From contig NZ_VZPJ01000006.1 of the NCBI RefSeq assembly GCF_008801605.1, forward strand, positions 124,001-188,000: 64,000 nt of DNA, read 5' to 3'. This DNA comes from Pseudomonas brassicacearum subsp. brassicacearum. Lineage in GTDB: Bacteria > Pseudomonadota > Gammaproteobacteria > Pseudomonadales > Pseudomonadaceae. The position numbers and the translations under genes are program-made. Below, one piece after another: positions 36,299 to 49,820 of this stretch. The notes below the pieces were generated by a model. The model had not been told where the DNA came from, searched no databases, and saw nothing but the letters and a program-made list of their open reading frames with translations. The number at the start of each line of letters is the position of its first letter. Within the stretch, counting starts at the first letter, position 1.

Positions 36299-38233
36299 TC
36301 AAGCCCGGAACTGCCCCAGGCTTGCCTTCAACTGCGCCGCCAGGTTGTCGAGCACCTTGCCGCTGGCGGTGGTCTCGACCACGGCCTGGGCCGCCTTCTC
36401 GGCCTGGGCATGAATGGTTTCCACCCGCCCGCGCACCGCTTGCGCACCCTGGGCCTGATGAGCCGCTGCCTGAGTCGCCAGGCCGATGGCCGCATGCACC
36501 TGCTCCACGGATGCCTGCACCGACTGCTGCAACCGCGCGCTGTCTCGCAGCACCAACAAGCCTTCGCTGGCCTGGCGCCCGGCCTGGCCGATAGCGGCCA
36601 CCGCTTCGCGAGCCCCCTGCTGCAAGGCCACGATATGCGCCTGGATATCGCCCGTTGAGCTTTGGGTCTTGCTCGCCAGGGCCCGCACCTCATCCGCCAC
36701 CACGGCAAACCCGCGCCCGGTCTCCCCGGCCCGCGCCGCCTCGATGGCCGCGTTCAAGGCCAACAAGTTAGTCTGCTCGGCGATGCCGTGAATCACCGTC
36801 AGCACCACTTCGATCTGTTCGCTCTGCTGCGCCAGCCGCTCGATCACTTTCGCCCCGGTGTCTACCTGCCCGGCCAACGCCTCGATCAAGCTACTGACCT
36901 TGGCCGAAGTGCGAGTGTTTTCATCGGTGGCCTGGCGGATCTCCACCACCTGCTGCAAAGCCGCCTGCATCGCCTGGCTTTCCGATTGAGCCTCATCCGC
37001 CATTTGCGACAGCGCACGCAGGCTCTCGGCCACCTCATCACGCTGCATCCCGGCCGCCGCATCGGCACCGGAGTTGCGCAAGGTCATCGCACCGATTTCC
37101 ACACCGGTACGCTGGGCCACATCGCCCGCCTCGCGCACGATGGGTTGCAACTTATCCACAAAGCGGTTGACCGCTGAGGCCATGTCGCCGATTTCGTCCT
37201 TGCTGTTGATTTGCACACGCTTGGTCAGGTCACCCTCGCCCGCCGCCAAGTCGTTCATGGCCGCGATCAGCAACTTCAAGCGATTGACCACCCGACGCCC
37301 CAGCACCACGGCCAGCAGCACCAGCACGCCGAAGCCCACCAGCGCCAGGCCCAGGCCGATGCGCCAGCGCAAGGTGCCTGCGGCTTCCTGCACAGTGCTA
37401 GAGGTATTGGTCTGCATCTGTGTGGCGGTGGCCTGGGCCGACTCCAGACGACCGCGCATGGCGGTGGCGCTGTCGGCCGCCGCCCCCTTGAGGCTGTCAC
37501 CGACCAACTGGTCGCTGCTGGCGATCAAGGCCAAGAAGCGTTGGTCCAGCGCCTTCAGGTCAGCTTCAACGGAAGCCGTGGAAACGCCCATCAATACTTT
37601 GCCAATCTCTACGCCGTTGGGGCTGATCGAGGCTTCGAGGTAATACACCGAGGGGTCGCTCTTCGCCGCATCCAGCACTTTATCCAACGCTCGCTCGCCC
37701 TTGCCTTTCTCCAGCAGCGCCTTGTTGATCGGGTTTTCCCGGTTCAGGTAACGAGTCAGGTGCTCACCACTGGCGTCGTCATAAATAACGAACAACACAT
37801 TAGGGTTGCGCTGGGCCCGGCGGGCGAATTCGGAAAGGGTCGGTATGTCGCTGTCCCACATGGCGCGTGGCGCGACCGAGGCCAGGAGTTGCGCCATATC
37901 ATTGGCGGAATCCTTGAGCGATTTCTCGAGTGTCGTGCGCAACTGCGCCTGCTCGTCCTTCAGCCGCGTCGACAAACCGGCGGTGAGGCGCTGACGAGTG
38001 CTGGCAGACAAACTGTCCAGGCTTGAGGTGACCTCGCGTCCGGCCTGCTCCAGTTCGCCAGACAATTTCTGACTATCCACCCCCAGCCGGACCCCTAGCT
38101 CGGCCTCCAGCGCGGTGACCGTGCTTCGGGTCAGCGCGACGGCCACGAGCACTTGCACCAAAAGGGCGATACCCAGGGTAACGAACACAGGCCGCAATAG
38201 ACGGCTTTGTAACAGTGAGAGAACGGCCGACAC
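36299..38233 (-). CDS. Methyl-accepting chemotaxis protein
   Basis: 644-residue chemoreceptor. First membrane helix at about 13-32, a periplasmic sensing domain of about 255 residues, second helix at about 290-312, a HAMP domain to about 365, then the cytoplasmic signalling coiled coil with the invariant hairpin tip [19 protein letters not shown]. The periplasmic part contains a segment ([18 protein letters not shown]) of the type seen in single-Cache-like or double-helical sensors; the ligand is unknown. A near-consensus sigma-54 promoter lies upstream. Confidence 0.93.
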   Translation of the reverse strand: MSAVLSLLQSRLLRPVFVTLGIALLVQVLVAVALTRSTVTALEAELGVRLGVDSQKLSGELEQAGREVTSSLDSLSASTRQRLTAGLSTRLKDEQAQLRTTLEKSLKDSANDMAQLLASVAPRAMWDSDIPTLSEFARRAQRNPNVLFVIYDDASGEHLTRYLNRENPINKALLEKGKGERALDKVLDAAKSDPSVYYLEASISPNGVEIGKVLMGVSTASVEADLKALDQRFLALIASSDQLVGDSLKGAAADSATAMRGRLESAQATATQMQTNTSSTVQEAAGTLRWRIGLGLALVGFGVLVLLAVVLGRRVVNRLKLLIAAMNDLAAGEGDLTKRVQINSKDEIGDMASAVNRFVDKLQPIVREAGDVAQRTGVEIGAMTLRNSGADAAAGMQRDEVAESLRALSQMADEAQSESQAMQAALQQVVEIRQATDENTRTSAKVSSLIEALAGQVDTGAKVIERLAQQSEQIEVVLTVIHGIAEQTNLLALNAAIEAARAGETGRGFAVVADEVRALASKTQSSTGDIQAHIVALQQGAREAVAAIGQAGRQASEGLLVLRDSARLQQSVQASVEQVHAAIGLATQAAAHQAQGAQAVRGRVETIHAQAEKAAQAVVETTASGKVLDNLAAQLKASLGQFRA

Positions 38234-38304
38234 AGGGGAATCCCTCTACTAAACGCCATTAAATTGATGGCACTTCAAAGAAGTACTTATTGTTAACGAT
38301 GCAT

Positions 38305-38320
38305 AGCAAAGGTCGTGCCG
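38305..38320 (-). promoter_or_regulatory. Sigma-54 promoter of the chemoreceptor gene
   Basis: Minus strand CGGCACGACCTTTGCT, 15 of 16 to the RpoN consensus. GG lies at 38319-38318 and GC at 38307-38306, with ten bases between. The predicted start near 38294 leaves about 60 nt to the ATG. It lies after the purA terminator, so it serves the chemoreceptor only. Confidence 0.7.
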
Positions 38321-38339
38321 TTCGACAGGCAGATACGAC

Positions 38340-38363
38340 AAAGGCCCCAAACGAGGGGCCTTT
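38340..38363. terminator. Terminator after purA
   Basis: Stem AAAGGCCCC (38340-38348) / GGGGCCTTT (38355-38363), loop AAACGA. It ends purA read on the minus strand, though its longer T run lies on the plus strand side. Confidence 0.8.
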
Positions 38364-38384
38364 GTTTTTTACATCAACGACTTA

Positions 38385-39731
<1,347 letters not shown>

Positions 39732-40919
39732 TCAAGAAGCCAGCGGCAATACTTGCCAAAGCCCGTTCTGCTGAATCAATTGCCGGTCGCAGTCCGCTTC
39801 ACGGGCGGCGGCCAAAGGTTGCCCAGGCAAGGCCTGGACGACACGCTGACCCTCACTGCGCAACTGGCAGACTGCTTGCCAGAGTGCCGCATCCGTACTG
39901 TCAGGCATCCAGATACCGCCAGACGGTAGCTCGACTTCAGCACGCCCCAGGGTCACCAGGGTTTTCAAATCGGTAGAGAAACCGGTCGCCGGACGGGCAC
40001 GACCAAAGTCGGCACCGATGTCGTCATAACGGCCGCCCTGGGCGATGGACTGGCCCACGCCCGGGACGAACACGGCGAACACGACACCCGTGTGGTAGTG
40101 ATAACCGCGCAACTCACCCAGGTCGAAATACAACGGCAACTCGGGGAAACGCACCGACAGACGCTCGGCAATCGCCAGCAAGTCGTCCAGCGCCGCCAAC
40201 ACAGGCGCCGGCGCATGGGCCAGGCGTTCACGGGCAGCGGCCAATACTTCACGTCCGCCACACAGGCCCACCAGCGCCCGCAGCATGTCCGACAGATCGG
40301 CCGGCAGGCCCTCGGTCAGGCTGATGACTTCGTCGATGGCCTTGCGCTGCAGGGCATCGAACAGCTGTTGCTCCACTTCGCCGGACAAACCGGCCGCACG
40401 GGCCAGGCCGCGATAGATGCCGACATGCCCCAGGTCCATGTGGACATCCGGCACGTCAGCCAGTTGCAGCATGGCCAACATCAGGCTGATGACTTCTACG
40501 TCGCTGCTCGGGCTGGCGTCGCCATACAACTCGGCGCCCAACTGGATCGGGCTGCGCGAAGACGACAAGGCACGCGGCTGGGCATGCAGCACACTGCCGG
40601 CGTAGCACAGGCGGCTCGGACCTTCGCGGCGCAGGGTGTGTGCATCGATGCGCGCCACCTGCGGCGTGATATCGGCACGAAAGCCCATCTGCCGGCCCGA
40701 CTGCGGGTCGATAACCTTGAAGGTGCGCAGGTCCAGGTCCTGGCCCGCGCCGGTGAGCAGGGATTCCAGGTACTCGATATGCGGGGTGACGACAAACTCG
40801 TAACCCCAACTCTGGAACAGATCCAACACCTGCCGACGCGCTACTTCGATACGCGCAGCTTCCGGTGGCAGTACTTCTTCGATGCCATCTGGCAGCAGCC
40901 AGCGGTCTACCGTTGCCAT
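39732..40919 (-). CDS. hisZ: ATP phosphoribosyltransferase regulatory subunit HisZ
   Basis: 395-residue histidyl-tRNA synthetase paralogue that partners the short-form HisG in the first step of histidine synthesis. It has a class II synthetase-like core (motif 2 region [15 protein letters not shown] and a C-terminal GGRYDDIG) but lacks the anticodon-binding domain. Upstream of purA, as in other Pseudomonas. Confidence 0.95.
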   Translation of the reverse strand: MATVDRWLLPDGIEEVLPPEAARIEVARRQVLDLFQSWGYEFVVTPHIEYLESLLTGAGQDLDLRTFKVIDPQSGRQMGFRADITPQVARIDAHTLRREGPSRLCYAGSVLHAQPRALSSSRSPIQLGAELYGDASPSSDVEVISLMLAMLQLADVPDVHMDLGHVGIYRGLARAAGLSGEVEQQLFDALQRKAIDEVISLTEGLPADLSDMLRALVGLCGGREVLAAARERLAHAPAPVLAALDDLLAIAERLSVRFPELPLYFDLGELRGYHYHTGVVFAVFVPGVGQSIAQGGRYDDIGADFGRARPATGFSTDLKTLVTLGRAEVELPSGGIWMPDSTDAALWQAVCQLRSEGQRVVQALPGQPLAAAREADCDRQLIQQNGLWQVLPLAS

Positions 40920-41244
40920 TACGCCATTCCCCTATGGTCCGGGCGGCCAGCTTTCGGGCTGGCCTTGAGTGAAGCAGAAAATGCCTGCGCCAGGCGCGCA
41001 TCATGGGCAAAAAACGCGCAAGAGCGACGTGACGAATGGCCCGCAATCGGCCTCGCCCAGCACTTCCCTCGAAAAACCTGTCGAGTCGTTCAACCCGACG
41101 CCTGCACCTGTGAACCGCAATCGAACGTGCAGACGCAAAAAAGCCGGGAATTTCCCGGCTGCCGCATCATACACACGTTTTCCCAAAGGATCACCCCGCC
41201 CGACGCTTTAGCCGCCGGGCGGAGTGCCTCAGGTCAACGTCGCA
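40920..41244. other. Intergenic region between hflC and hisZ
   Basis: 325 bp without a recognisable gene. It holds a terminator after hflC (41137-41160) and a small hairpin GGCCAGC / GCTGGCC (40945-40951, 40958-40964) in the likely hisZ leader. A small DUF2065 membrane protein is usually found here in Pseudomonas; none is visible. Confidence 0.6.
41137..41160 (-). terminator. Terminator after hflC
   Basis: Inverted repeat AGCCGGGAA / TTCCCGGCT followed on the minus strand by TTTTTTG. It ends the long amiB-to-hflC transcription unit. Confidence 0.85.
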
Positions 41245-42114
41245 TCAAGGCTTGGCCTTTTCCAGGTAGCGGAAGAAGTCACTGCTTGGGTCCAGGACCA
41301 TGACGTCGGATTTGTTCGCAAAGCTTTCGCGGTAGGCACGCAGGCTACGATAGAACCCGTAGAACTCCTGATCCTGGCCATAAGCCTTGGAGTAGATCGC
41401 AGCGGCCTGGGCATCACCATCACCACGGACCTCTTCCGATTCACGATAGGCTTCGGCCAGCAGCACACGGCGCTGACGATCGGCGTCGGCGCGGATGCCT
41501 TCGGCCAGCTCGTTACCCTTGGCGCGGTGCTCGCGGGCTTCACGCTCACGCTCCGTGCTCATCCGCTCGAACACGCTGCGGTTCACTTCCTTCGGCAGGT
41601 CGATGGCCTTGACCCGGACATCGACCACTTCGATACCCAGCTCTTTTTCCGCCATCGTGTTCAGCGAACGGGTGATGTCGGCCATGAGCGCATCACGCTC
41701 ACCGGACACCACTTCATGCAGCGTGCGCTTACCGAACTGGTCACGCAGGCCCGACTCCAGACGACGGGACAGGCGCTCGTCGGCGATCTGCTTCAGGCCC
41801 GAGGTCGCGGTGTAGAAGCGCTCGGCATCCTTCACGCGCCACTTGGCATAGGCATCCACCATCACGGCTTTCTTTTCCAGCGTCAGGAAGCGTTGCGTCG
41901 GCGCATCCAGCGTCATCAGGCGGCCGTCGAACTTGCGCACCTTGTTGACGTACGGCACCTTCACATGCAGCCCCGGCTGGACATCAGCCTGGACCACGCG
42001 ACCGAATTGCAGCAACACCGCACGCTCGGTCTGAGCCACGATGTAGAAGCAGTTCCAGGCAGCGATCGCCACGACGACACCGACAATAAGGGCGATCAGC
42101 GATTTATTGCTCAT
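41245..42114 (-). CDS. hflC: HflC, membrane regulator of FtsH
   Basis: 289-residue SPFH/stomatin-like protein. One N-terminal membrane helix at about 5-25 precedes a band-7 domain. It forms the HflKC complex that caps the FtsH protease in the inner membrane. Its ATG overlaps the hflK stop by one base (TGATG). Confidence 0.95.
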   Translation of the reverse strand: MSNKSLIALIVGVVVAIAAWNCFYIVAQTERAVLLQFGRVVQADVQPGLHVKVPYVNKVRKFDGRLMTLDAPTQRFLTLEKKAVMVDAYAKWRVKDAERFYTATSGLKQIADERLSRRLESGLRDQFGKRTLHEVVSGERDALMADITRSLNTMAEKELGIEVVDVRVKAIDLPKEVNRSVFERMSTEREREAREHRAKGNELAEGIRADADRQRRVLLAEAYRESEEVRGDGDAQAAAIYSKAYGQDQEFYGFYRSLRAYRESFANKSDVMVLDPSSDFFRYLEKAKP

Positions 42115-43286
42115 CAGCGACTCTCCCTGGTACGTGCTTGCTGTTGCTGCAGGTCCGCCGCCGCACGAGCGTTGGCTTCATTGCTGGCGGCCGCCGAACT
42201 GGTCGCCGGCGCGCTGGTGTTGCGCCCGCTCTCGACCATCTTGTCCAGCGGCAGGTACAGCAGATTGCTCTGGCCGTTCTTGTTGCCGGTCACGAGGACC
42301 TTGCTGGTGTTGCTGAAGACTTCCTGCATGGTGTCCAGGTACAGACGCTCGCGGGTGACTTCTGGAGCCTTGCGATATTCGGCCACCAGCTTGGTGAAGC
42401 GATCAGCCTCACCCTTGGCACGGGAGACCACTTCGTCACGGTAACCGTTGGCATCCTCGATGATGCGCTGGGCCTGACCACGGGCTTCCGGCACGACGCC
42501 GTTGGCATAGGTTTCGGCCTGGTTGCGCGAACGCTGCTCGTCTTCACGGGCACGGATCACGTCGTCGAAGGCTTCCTGGACCTCACGCGGGGCTGCCGCG
42601 CTCTGGACGTTGACCTGGGTAACGGTGATACCGGTGCGATAGGTATCGAGGAACCGCTGCAGGCGCTCCTTGATTTCGCTGGCCATCAGTTCACGACCTT
42701 CGGTCAGCACCTGGTCCATGGCGGTGGAACCCACCACATGGCGCAAGGCACTTTCGGTCGCGTGCTGCAGGCTGGTTTCCGGCTGGTCGACGTTCAGCAC
42801 GAAGTCCTGCAGGTTGGTGATCTTGTATTGCACGGTCAGCGGCACTTCGACGATGTTCTCGTCTTCGGTCAGCATCTGGCCCTGCTTGGTGTACGCCCGC
42901 TCACGCGTGACGTTTTCCAGGTACTTCTGGTCGATCGGCGGGAAATAGATATTCAGGCCCGGCCCAACCGTCTCGTAGTACTTGCCGAAGCGCAGCACCA
43001 CGGCCTGCTCCTGCTCGTCCACGACATAGACCGCGCTGTACAGCCAGACAGCCGCCAGCACGACCAGACCGATGCCGAGCAGGCCGAAACCGCCGCCCTT
43101 GCCCGGACGACCGCCACCCTCGTCACCGCGTTTTTTACCACCACCGAACAAACCGTTCAGGCTTTCCTGCAGCTTTCGGAAGGCCTCGTCGAGATCCGGC
43201 GGCCCCTTGCGGTCGCCGTTGTTACGACGCTTGCCACCCCAAGGATCCTGATTATTCGAGTTGCCACCCGGCTCATTCCAAGCCAT
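42114..43286 (-). CDS. hflK: HflK, membrane regulator of FtsH
   Basis: 390-residue SPFH-domain protein. A Gly/Asn-rich N-terminus (MAWNEPGGNSNNQDPWGG) precedes one membrane helix near 68-88 and the band-7 domain. Partner of HflC. The start at 43286 has GGAG six bases upstream; longer frames upstream have no support. Confidence 0.95.
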   Translation of the reverse strand: MAWNEPGGNSNNQDPWGGKRRNNGDRKGPPDLDEAFRKLQESLNGLFGGGKKRGDEGGGRPGKGGGFGLLGIGLVVLAAVWLYSAVYVVDEQEQAVVLRFGKYYETVGPGLNIYFPPIDQKYLENVTRERAYTKQGQMLTEDENIVEVPLTVQYKITNLQDFVLNVDQPETSLQHATESALRHVVGSTAMDQVLTEGRELMASEIKERLQRFLDTYRTGITVTQVNVQSAAAPREVQEAFDDVIRAREDEQRSRNQAETYANGVVPEARGQAQRIIEDANGYRDEVVSRAKGEADRFTKLVAEYRKAPEVTRERLYLDTMQEVFSNTSKVLVTGNKNGQSNLLYLPLDKMVESGRNTSAPATSSAAASNEANARAAADLQQQQARTRESR

Positions 43287-43371
43287 AGCGCTCTCCATCT
43301 GATAAAGCAAAGACGCACCCACGGCGCGCCGACCAATGCTACAGAATGCCTGACACAGCTTTCTCAGGCTT

Positions 43372-44673
43372 TTATTGCAAAGTGTGTTGCTCGATGAATT
43401 CCATCGGTTGCAGCCCTTCGCGGCTGACCAGCCGATTGAGCTCCGCCCGAGGCAGGCGAACAGCCAGCAGGCAGACGCCTTCGTCGTCGTGTTCTTCTTT
43501 TTGCACGGCCCCCAGCTCAAAGAACTGAGCTCGCAGCCGGGCGAAACGTTGCGGCAACTTCAGGGTGCCAACAAACAGATCGTTGCCCAACAGCTCGGCC
43601 ACCGCCTGCTTGAGCAGGTCCAGGCCGGTGCCATCGCGGGCCGACAGCCAGACCCGTTGCGGCTTGCCGTCGGCATCGCGCTGGATCTGCGGCTCCACGC
43701 CTTCGAGCAAATCGAGTTTGTTGTATACCTCGAGGATCGGCAAGTCCTGGGCCCCGATCTCGCCCAGCACCACCATCACCTGCTCGATCTGCAGCATCCG
43801 GTCCGGTTCGGCGGCATCGATCACGTGCAGCAGCAGGTCGGAGTTGCTCGACTCTTCGAGCGTAGCCCGGAAAGCCTCGACCAGCTTGTGCGGCAGGTGA
43901 CGGATGAAGCCCACGGTGTCGGCCAGCACGATCGGCCCCAGGTCGTCCAGGTCGAGCCGGCGCAGGGTCGGGTCGAGCGTGGCGAACAATTGGTCGGCGG
44001 CGTAGACGTCGGATTGGGTGACATTATTGAACAGGGTCGATTTGCCGGCGTTGGTATAACCCACCAGTGAAACCGTCGGGATATCCGCGCGCTTGCGGCC
44101 GCGTCGCGACTGCTCGCGCTGGCTACGGACCTTTTCCAGCCGCCCCTTGATCTGGCGCAGGCGCACCCGCAACAGGCGTCGGTCGGTTTCCAGCTGGGTT
44201 TCACCCGGGCCGCGCAGGCCGATACCGCCCTTCTGCCGCTCAAGGTGAGTCCAGCCGCGAACCAGCCGCGTACTCATGTGCTCAAGCTGGGCCAGTTCGA
44301 CCTGGAGCTTGCCTTCATGGGTGCGGGCGCGTTGGGCGAAAATATCGAGAATCAGCCCCGTACGGTCGATCACGCGACACTCGAAGACACGTTCGAGGTT
44401 ACGTTCCTGACTGGGCGTGAGGATGTGATTGAAAATCACCAGATCGACCTGTTCGGCCTTGACCAGGTCGCGCAACTCCTCGACCTTGCCACTGCCGATC
44501 AGGAACTTGGCGGTTGGCCGATGACGCGGCACGTTGAAAAACGCGACGGTCTCGGCGCCGGCCGAAAGTGCCAATTCCTGAAACTCCTGCGGATCTTCGC
44601 GCGCCTCAGGGTCCTGTCCATCCAAGTGAACGAGAATGGCCCGTTCACCACCACCGTGGCGCTCAAAGAACAA
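43372..44673 (-). CDS. hflX: GTPase HflX
   Basis: 433-residue ribosome-associated GTPase that splits stalled ribosomes under stress. It has an N-terminal HflX domain and the G domain with VGYTNAGKST and DTVGFIRHLPHKLVEAF. It has a C-terminal extension ending in QHTLQ. It lies 12 bp after hfq. Confidence 0.95.
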   Translation of the reverse strand: MFFERHGGGERAILVHLDGQDPEAREDPQEFQELALSAGAETVAFFNVPRHRPTAKFLIGSGKVEELRDLVKAEQVDLVIFNHILTPSQERNLERVFECRVIDRTGLILDIFAQRARTHEGKLQVELAQLEHMSTRLVRGWTHLERQKGGIGLRGPGETQLETDRRLLRVRLRQIKGRLEKVRSQREQSRRGRKRADIPTVSLVGYTNAGKSTLFNNVTQSDVYAADQLFATLDPTLRRLDLDDLGPIVLADTVGFIRHLPHKLVEAFRATLEESSNSDLLLHVIDAAEPDRMLQIEQVMVVLGEIGAQDLPILEVYNKLDLLEGVEPQIQRDADGKPQRVWLSARDGTGLDLLKQAVAELLGNDLFVGTLKLPQRFARLRAQFFELGAVQKEEHDDEGVCLLAVRLPRAELNRLVSREGLQPMEFIEQHTLQ

Positions 44674-44685
44674 AGGAGGCTCCTA

Positions 44686-44946
44686 TCAGGCGTTACCCGG
44701 TTCAGCGTCACCGCCTTCGGATTCGGTTGCGCTAGGCAGACGAATTGGACGAACTGGCACGACTGTCGAGATCGCGTGTTTGTAGACCATTTGGCTGACG
44801 GTGTTTTTCAGAAGGATGACGAACTGGTCGAAAGACTCGATCGTGCCTTGCAGTTTGATCCCGTTGACCAGATAGATGGACACCCCAACTTTCTCTTTAC
44901 GTAAAGTGTTCAAGTAAGGGTCTTGTAGCGAATGCCCTTTTGACAT
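44686..44946 (-). CDS. hfq: RNA chaperone Hfq
   Basis: 86-residue Sm-like hexameric RNA chaperone. The [21 protein letters not shown]-terminus and the Sm2 motif YKHAIST are present. It pairs small RNAs with mRNAs. The short C-terminus (after about residue 68) is typical of Pseudomonas. Starts 91 bp after miaA. Confidence 0.98.
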   Translation of the reverse strand: MSKGHSLQDPYLNTLRKEKVGVSIYLVNGIKLQGTIESFDQFVILLKNTVSQMVYKHAISTVVPVRPIRLPSATESEGGDAEPGNA

Positions 44947-45037
44947 GTGCCGCACTCCTTTAAGGATCAATAATAAAAATCGGAATCAGATGGCTTGGGC
45001 CGTCACACCCCCAAGGATAGACGGCAATTGCAAGGAC

Positions 45038-46008
45038 TCAGCTCAATATGGAGATGGTCCCAAGGTATTTCAAGGCGCGTGGCAGATTGTCGCAATCGAG
45101 ACTGTCGAGCCAATGCAAGTCAGTCCAGCTGCGCAGCCAGGTGAACTGGCGTTTCGCCAATTGGCGCGTGGCAATGATCCCACGCTCCTGCATCTCGGCT
45201 GACGTCAGCTTGCCGTCCAGGTAATCCCAGACTTGTCGATAACCTACCGCACGTATAGACGGCAACCCGGCATGCAGGTCACTTCGCTCACGCAGGGCTA
45301 CGACCTCGTCTATGAACCCCTGTTCCAACATTAATGTGAATCTTTGTTCAATTCGCCGATGCAGCACTTGCCGGTTCGCCGGAGCGATGGCCAGATTCGC
45401 GACAGTATAGGGCAATTGTTGCAGTCCCGAAGCGGCTGCTTCAGTACTTTGCGCAGATTGTCGCTGGCGCAGGGCCGTCATGCTCTGGCCGCTGACCCGA
45501 TAAACCTCCAGGGCCCGACTGAGCCGCTGTGGGTCATTGGGGTGGATACGCGCCGCCGATTCCGGGTCGATGATCGCCAATTGCTCGTGCAGGGCTTGCC
45601 AGCCAAGGCGCGCGGCCTCTTCTTCAATCTGCGCACGCACCTCGGGATCGGCTGCCGGCATGTCCGCCAACCCGTCGACCAAGGCCTTGTAATACAGCAT
45701 CGTGCCACCCACCAGCAGCGGAATCCTGCCCCGCGCGGTGATCTCGGCCATGGCCTGGAGTGCGTCACGGCGGAAATCGGCCGCCGAATAAGCCTCGGCC
45801 GGGTCGAGGATGTCGATCAAGCGATGGGGAAATTCGGCCAGCAGTTCTTTCGACGGCTTGGCGGTGCCGATGTCCATGCCCCGGTAGACCAGGGCCGAAT
45901 CGACACTGATCAACTCGCAGGGCAGGACCTTGGTCAATTCGATGGCCAGGTCGGTCTTGCCGGCGGCGGTCGGTCCCATCAGGAAAATCGCGGGTGGCAA
46001 CTGGCTCA

Positions 46009-46009
<1 letters not shown>
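45038..46009 (-). CDS. miaA: tRNA dimethylallyltransferase MiaA
   Basis: 323-residue enzyme adding a dimethylallyl group to A37 of tRNAs reading UNN codons. The P-loop is GPTAAGKT at 12-19. The start at 46009 (MSQLPPAIF) overlaps the mutL stop (TGATG), so it is translated with mutL. Confidence 0.96.
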
Positions 46010-47918
<1,909 letters not shown>

Positions 47919-47922
<4 letters not shown>

Positions 47923-49346
47923 TGCTGGACCGCCACGTCATTGCCGGGAATGGTCAGGGTCTGGCCGATCTTGAGCTCGTCGCTCTTGAGGTTGTTGGCG
48001 CTGCGCAAGGTCGCGGGCGACACCTGGTAACGCACGGCGATCATCGCCAGGGTTTCGCCGGGGCTGACCCTATGGTCCCGCGGGCCCTGGGCGATCTTGC
48101 CGGAGTCGCGCAGCCAGGCAATGTAAGTGCCTGGCGGTGGGTTCTGCTGGAAGAACTGCCGCACGCCGCTGCTGATGGAACGGGCCAGCGCCTGCTGGTG
48201 GTTGGAAGACGACAGCTTGGACGCTTCGTTGGCGTTGGAGATGAAGCCGGTTTCCACCAGGATCGACGGGATATCCGGCGACTTGAGCACCATGAACCCG
48301 GCCTGCTCGACGCGCTGCTTGTGCAGCGGCGTGACGCGACCGATGTTGCTCAGGACTTTCTGGCCGACGTTCAGGCTGGAGGTCAACGAGGCTGTCATCG
48401 ACAAATCGAGCAATACACCGGCGAGCATCCGGTCCTTGTCGTCGAGACTGACGTTGCCGGCACCGCCGATCAGGTCGGAACGGTTTTCGCTGTCGGCCAG
48501 CCAACGGGCGGTCTCGGACGTGGCACCGCGGTCGGACAGGGCAAACACCGAGGCCCCGAACGCCGCCGCCGAAGGTGCGGCGTCGGCGTGAATGGAGACG
48601 AACAGATCGGCGCCTTTCTTGCGAGCGATTTCGGTACGTCCGCGCAAGGGGATGAAGTAGTCGCCAGTACGGGTCAGTTCGGCGCGGAAGCCTTTCATGC
48701 CGTTGACCTGGCGCTGCAATTCGCGGGCGATGGACAGCACCACGTCTTTTTCCCGCTGCCCGCGCGAGCCCGAGGCGCCCGGGTCTTCGCCGCCGTGACC
48801 GGCGTCGATCACCACGATGATGTCGCGCTTGCCGGCCGGCGCCGGTGGCAGCTTGAGCGCAGGTTCGGTCGGGGTCACCGGCACTGCCGGTACCGTGGCG
48901 ACATTGGTCGGCGGCGGCGGAGGTGGCGCCGCATCGGCCGGGTTGTCGAACAGGTCCACCACCAGCCGGTTGCCGTATTGGGCATTGGGGGCCAGGGTGA
49001 AGCTTTTCGGGGTCACGGCTTTTTTCAGGTCGATGACCACCCGCAGGTCGGTCGGCGTACGCTGGGCCGAGCGCATCGCGGTAATTGGCGTGTTGGCGGT
49101 CGCCACGTTCAATGGCGCGCCCAGGGACGCACCGTTGATGTCGATCACCAGGCGATCCGGGGCGGTCAGGGTGAATACGCTGTGCTGCACCGGGCCCGTC
49201 AGGTCGAACACCAGCCGTGTGTTGTCCGGCGCCCGCCAGAGGCGAACGCTGTTGACCTTTGTCTCGGCCACAGCATCGACGGCCAGTGCCGTAAGCAACA
49301 GTCCTACGACAGCAACCACCGCGCGAAAGCGCATACCAAACCCCAT
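47919..49346 (-). CDS. amiB: N-acetylmuramoyl-L-alanine amidase AmiB
   Basis: 475-residue periplasmic amidase that splits peptidoglycan at cell division. The signal peptide ([22 protein letters not shown]) is followed by an AMIN domain (about 30-130), a Pro-rich linker, a zinc amidase_3 domain beginning [16 protein letters not shown], and a C-terminal LysM repeat. The precise start is uncertain among 49349, 49346 and 49334. It overlaps mutL by four bases (ATGA). Confidence 0.95.
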
Positions 49347-49352
49347 CATCAA

Positions 49353-49820
49353 TTAGTTTTCCAATGCCAAAGCGGCACACCACGACTCGCCACGCGAGCC
49401 TTGCGGCGTCAGTTTCAGCGAACGCCCGCCGTTCTGCGCGCCAATGGTAATGGTCAGGTCGGGCTTTGGCAAAAAGCCTGCACCCTTCTGGGGCCATTCG
49501 ATCAGGCACAAGGCGTCATCTTCGAAATAATCGCGGATACCGAGGAATTCCAGCTCTTCAGGATCCACCAGTCGATACAGGTCGAAATGGAAGGCGCGAA
49601 TGTCGCCGATCTCGTAGGGCTCGACCAGGGTGAACGTAGGGCTCTTGACGGAGCCGACGTGCCCGAGGCCGCGAATGATGCCACGGGACAGGGTGGTTTT
49701 TCCCGCGCCGAGGTCGCCTTCGAGAAAAATCAGGCCGTGGCCGGCGGTGATCTGCGCGATGCGGGCGCCAAATTGTGTCATGGCTTGTTCGTCCGCCACG
49801 TACAGGGTTACTTCAGACAC
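49353..49820 (-). CDS. tsaE: tRNA threonylcarbamoyladenosine synthase complex ATPase TsaE
   Basis: 155-residue P-loop ATPase needed to make t6A37 in tRNA with TsaB/C/D. Walker A is GDLGAGKTT, followed by SPTFTLVEPY and FHFDLYRLVDPEELEFLG. The GTG start at 49820 is backed by GGAGGAG eight bases upstream; a longer frame through the overlapping nnr gene is not credible. It overlaps the nnr end by 13 bp. Confidence 0.95.
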   Translation of the reverse strand: MSEVTLYVADEQAMTQFGARIAQITAGHGLIFLEGDLGAGKTTLSRGIIRGLGHVGSVKSPTFTLVEPYEIGDIRAFHFDLYRLVDPEELEFLGIRDYFEDDALCLIEWPQKGAGFLPKPDLTITIGAQNGGRSLKLTPQGSRGESWCAALALEN

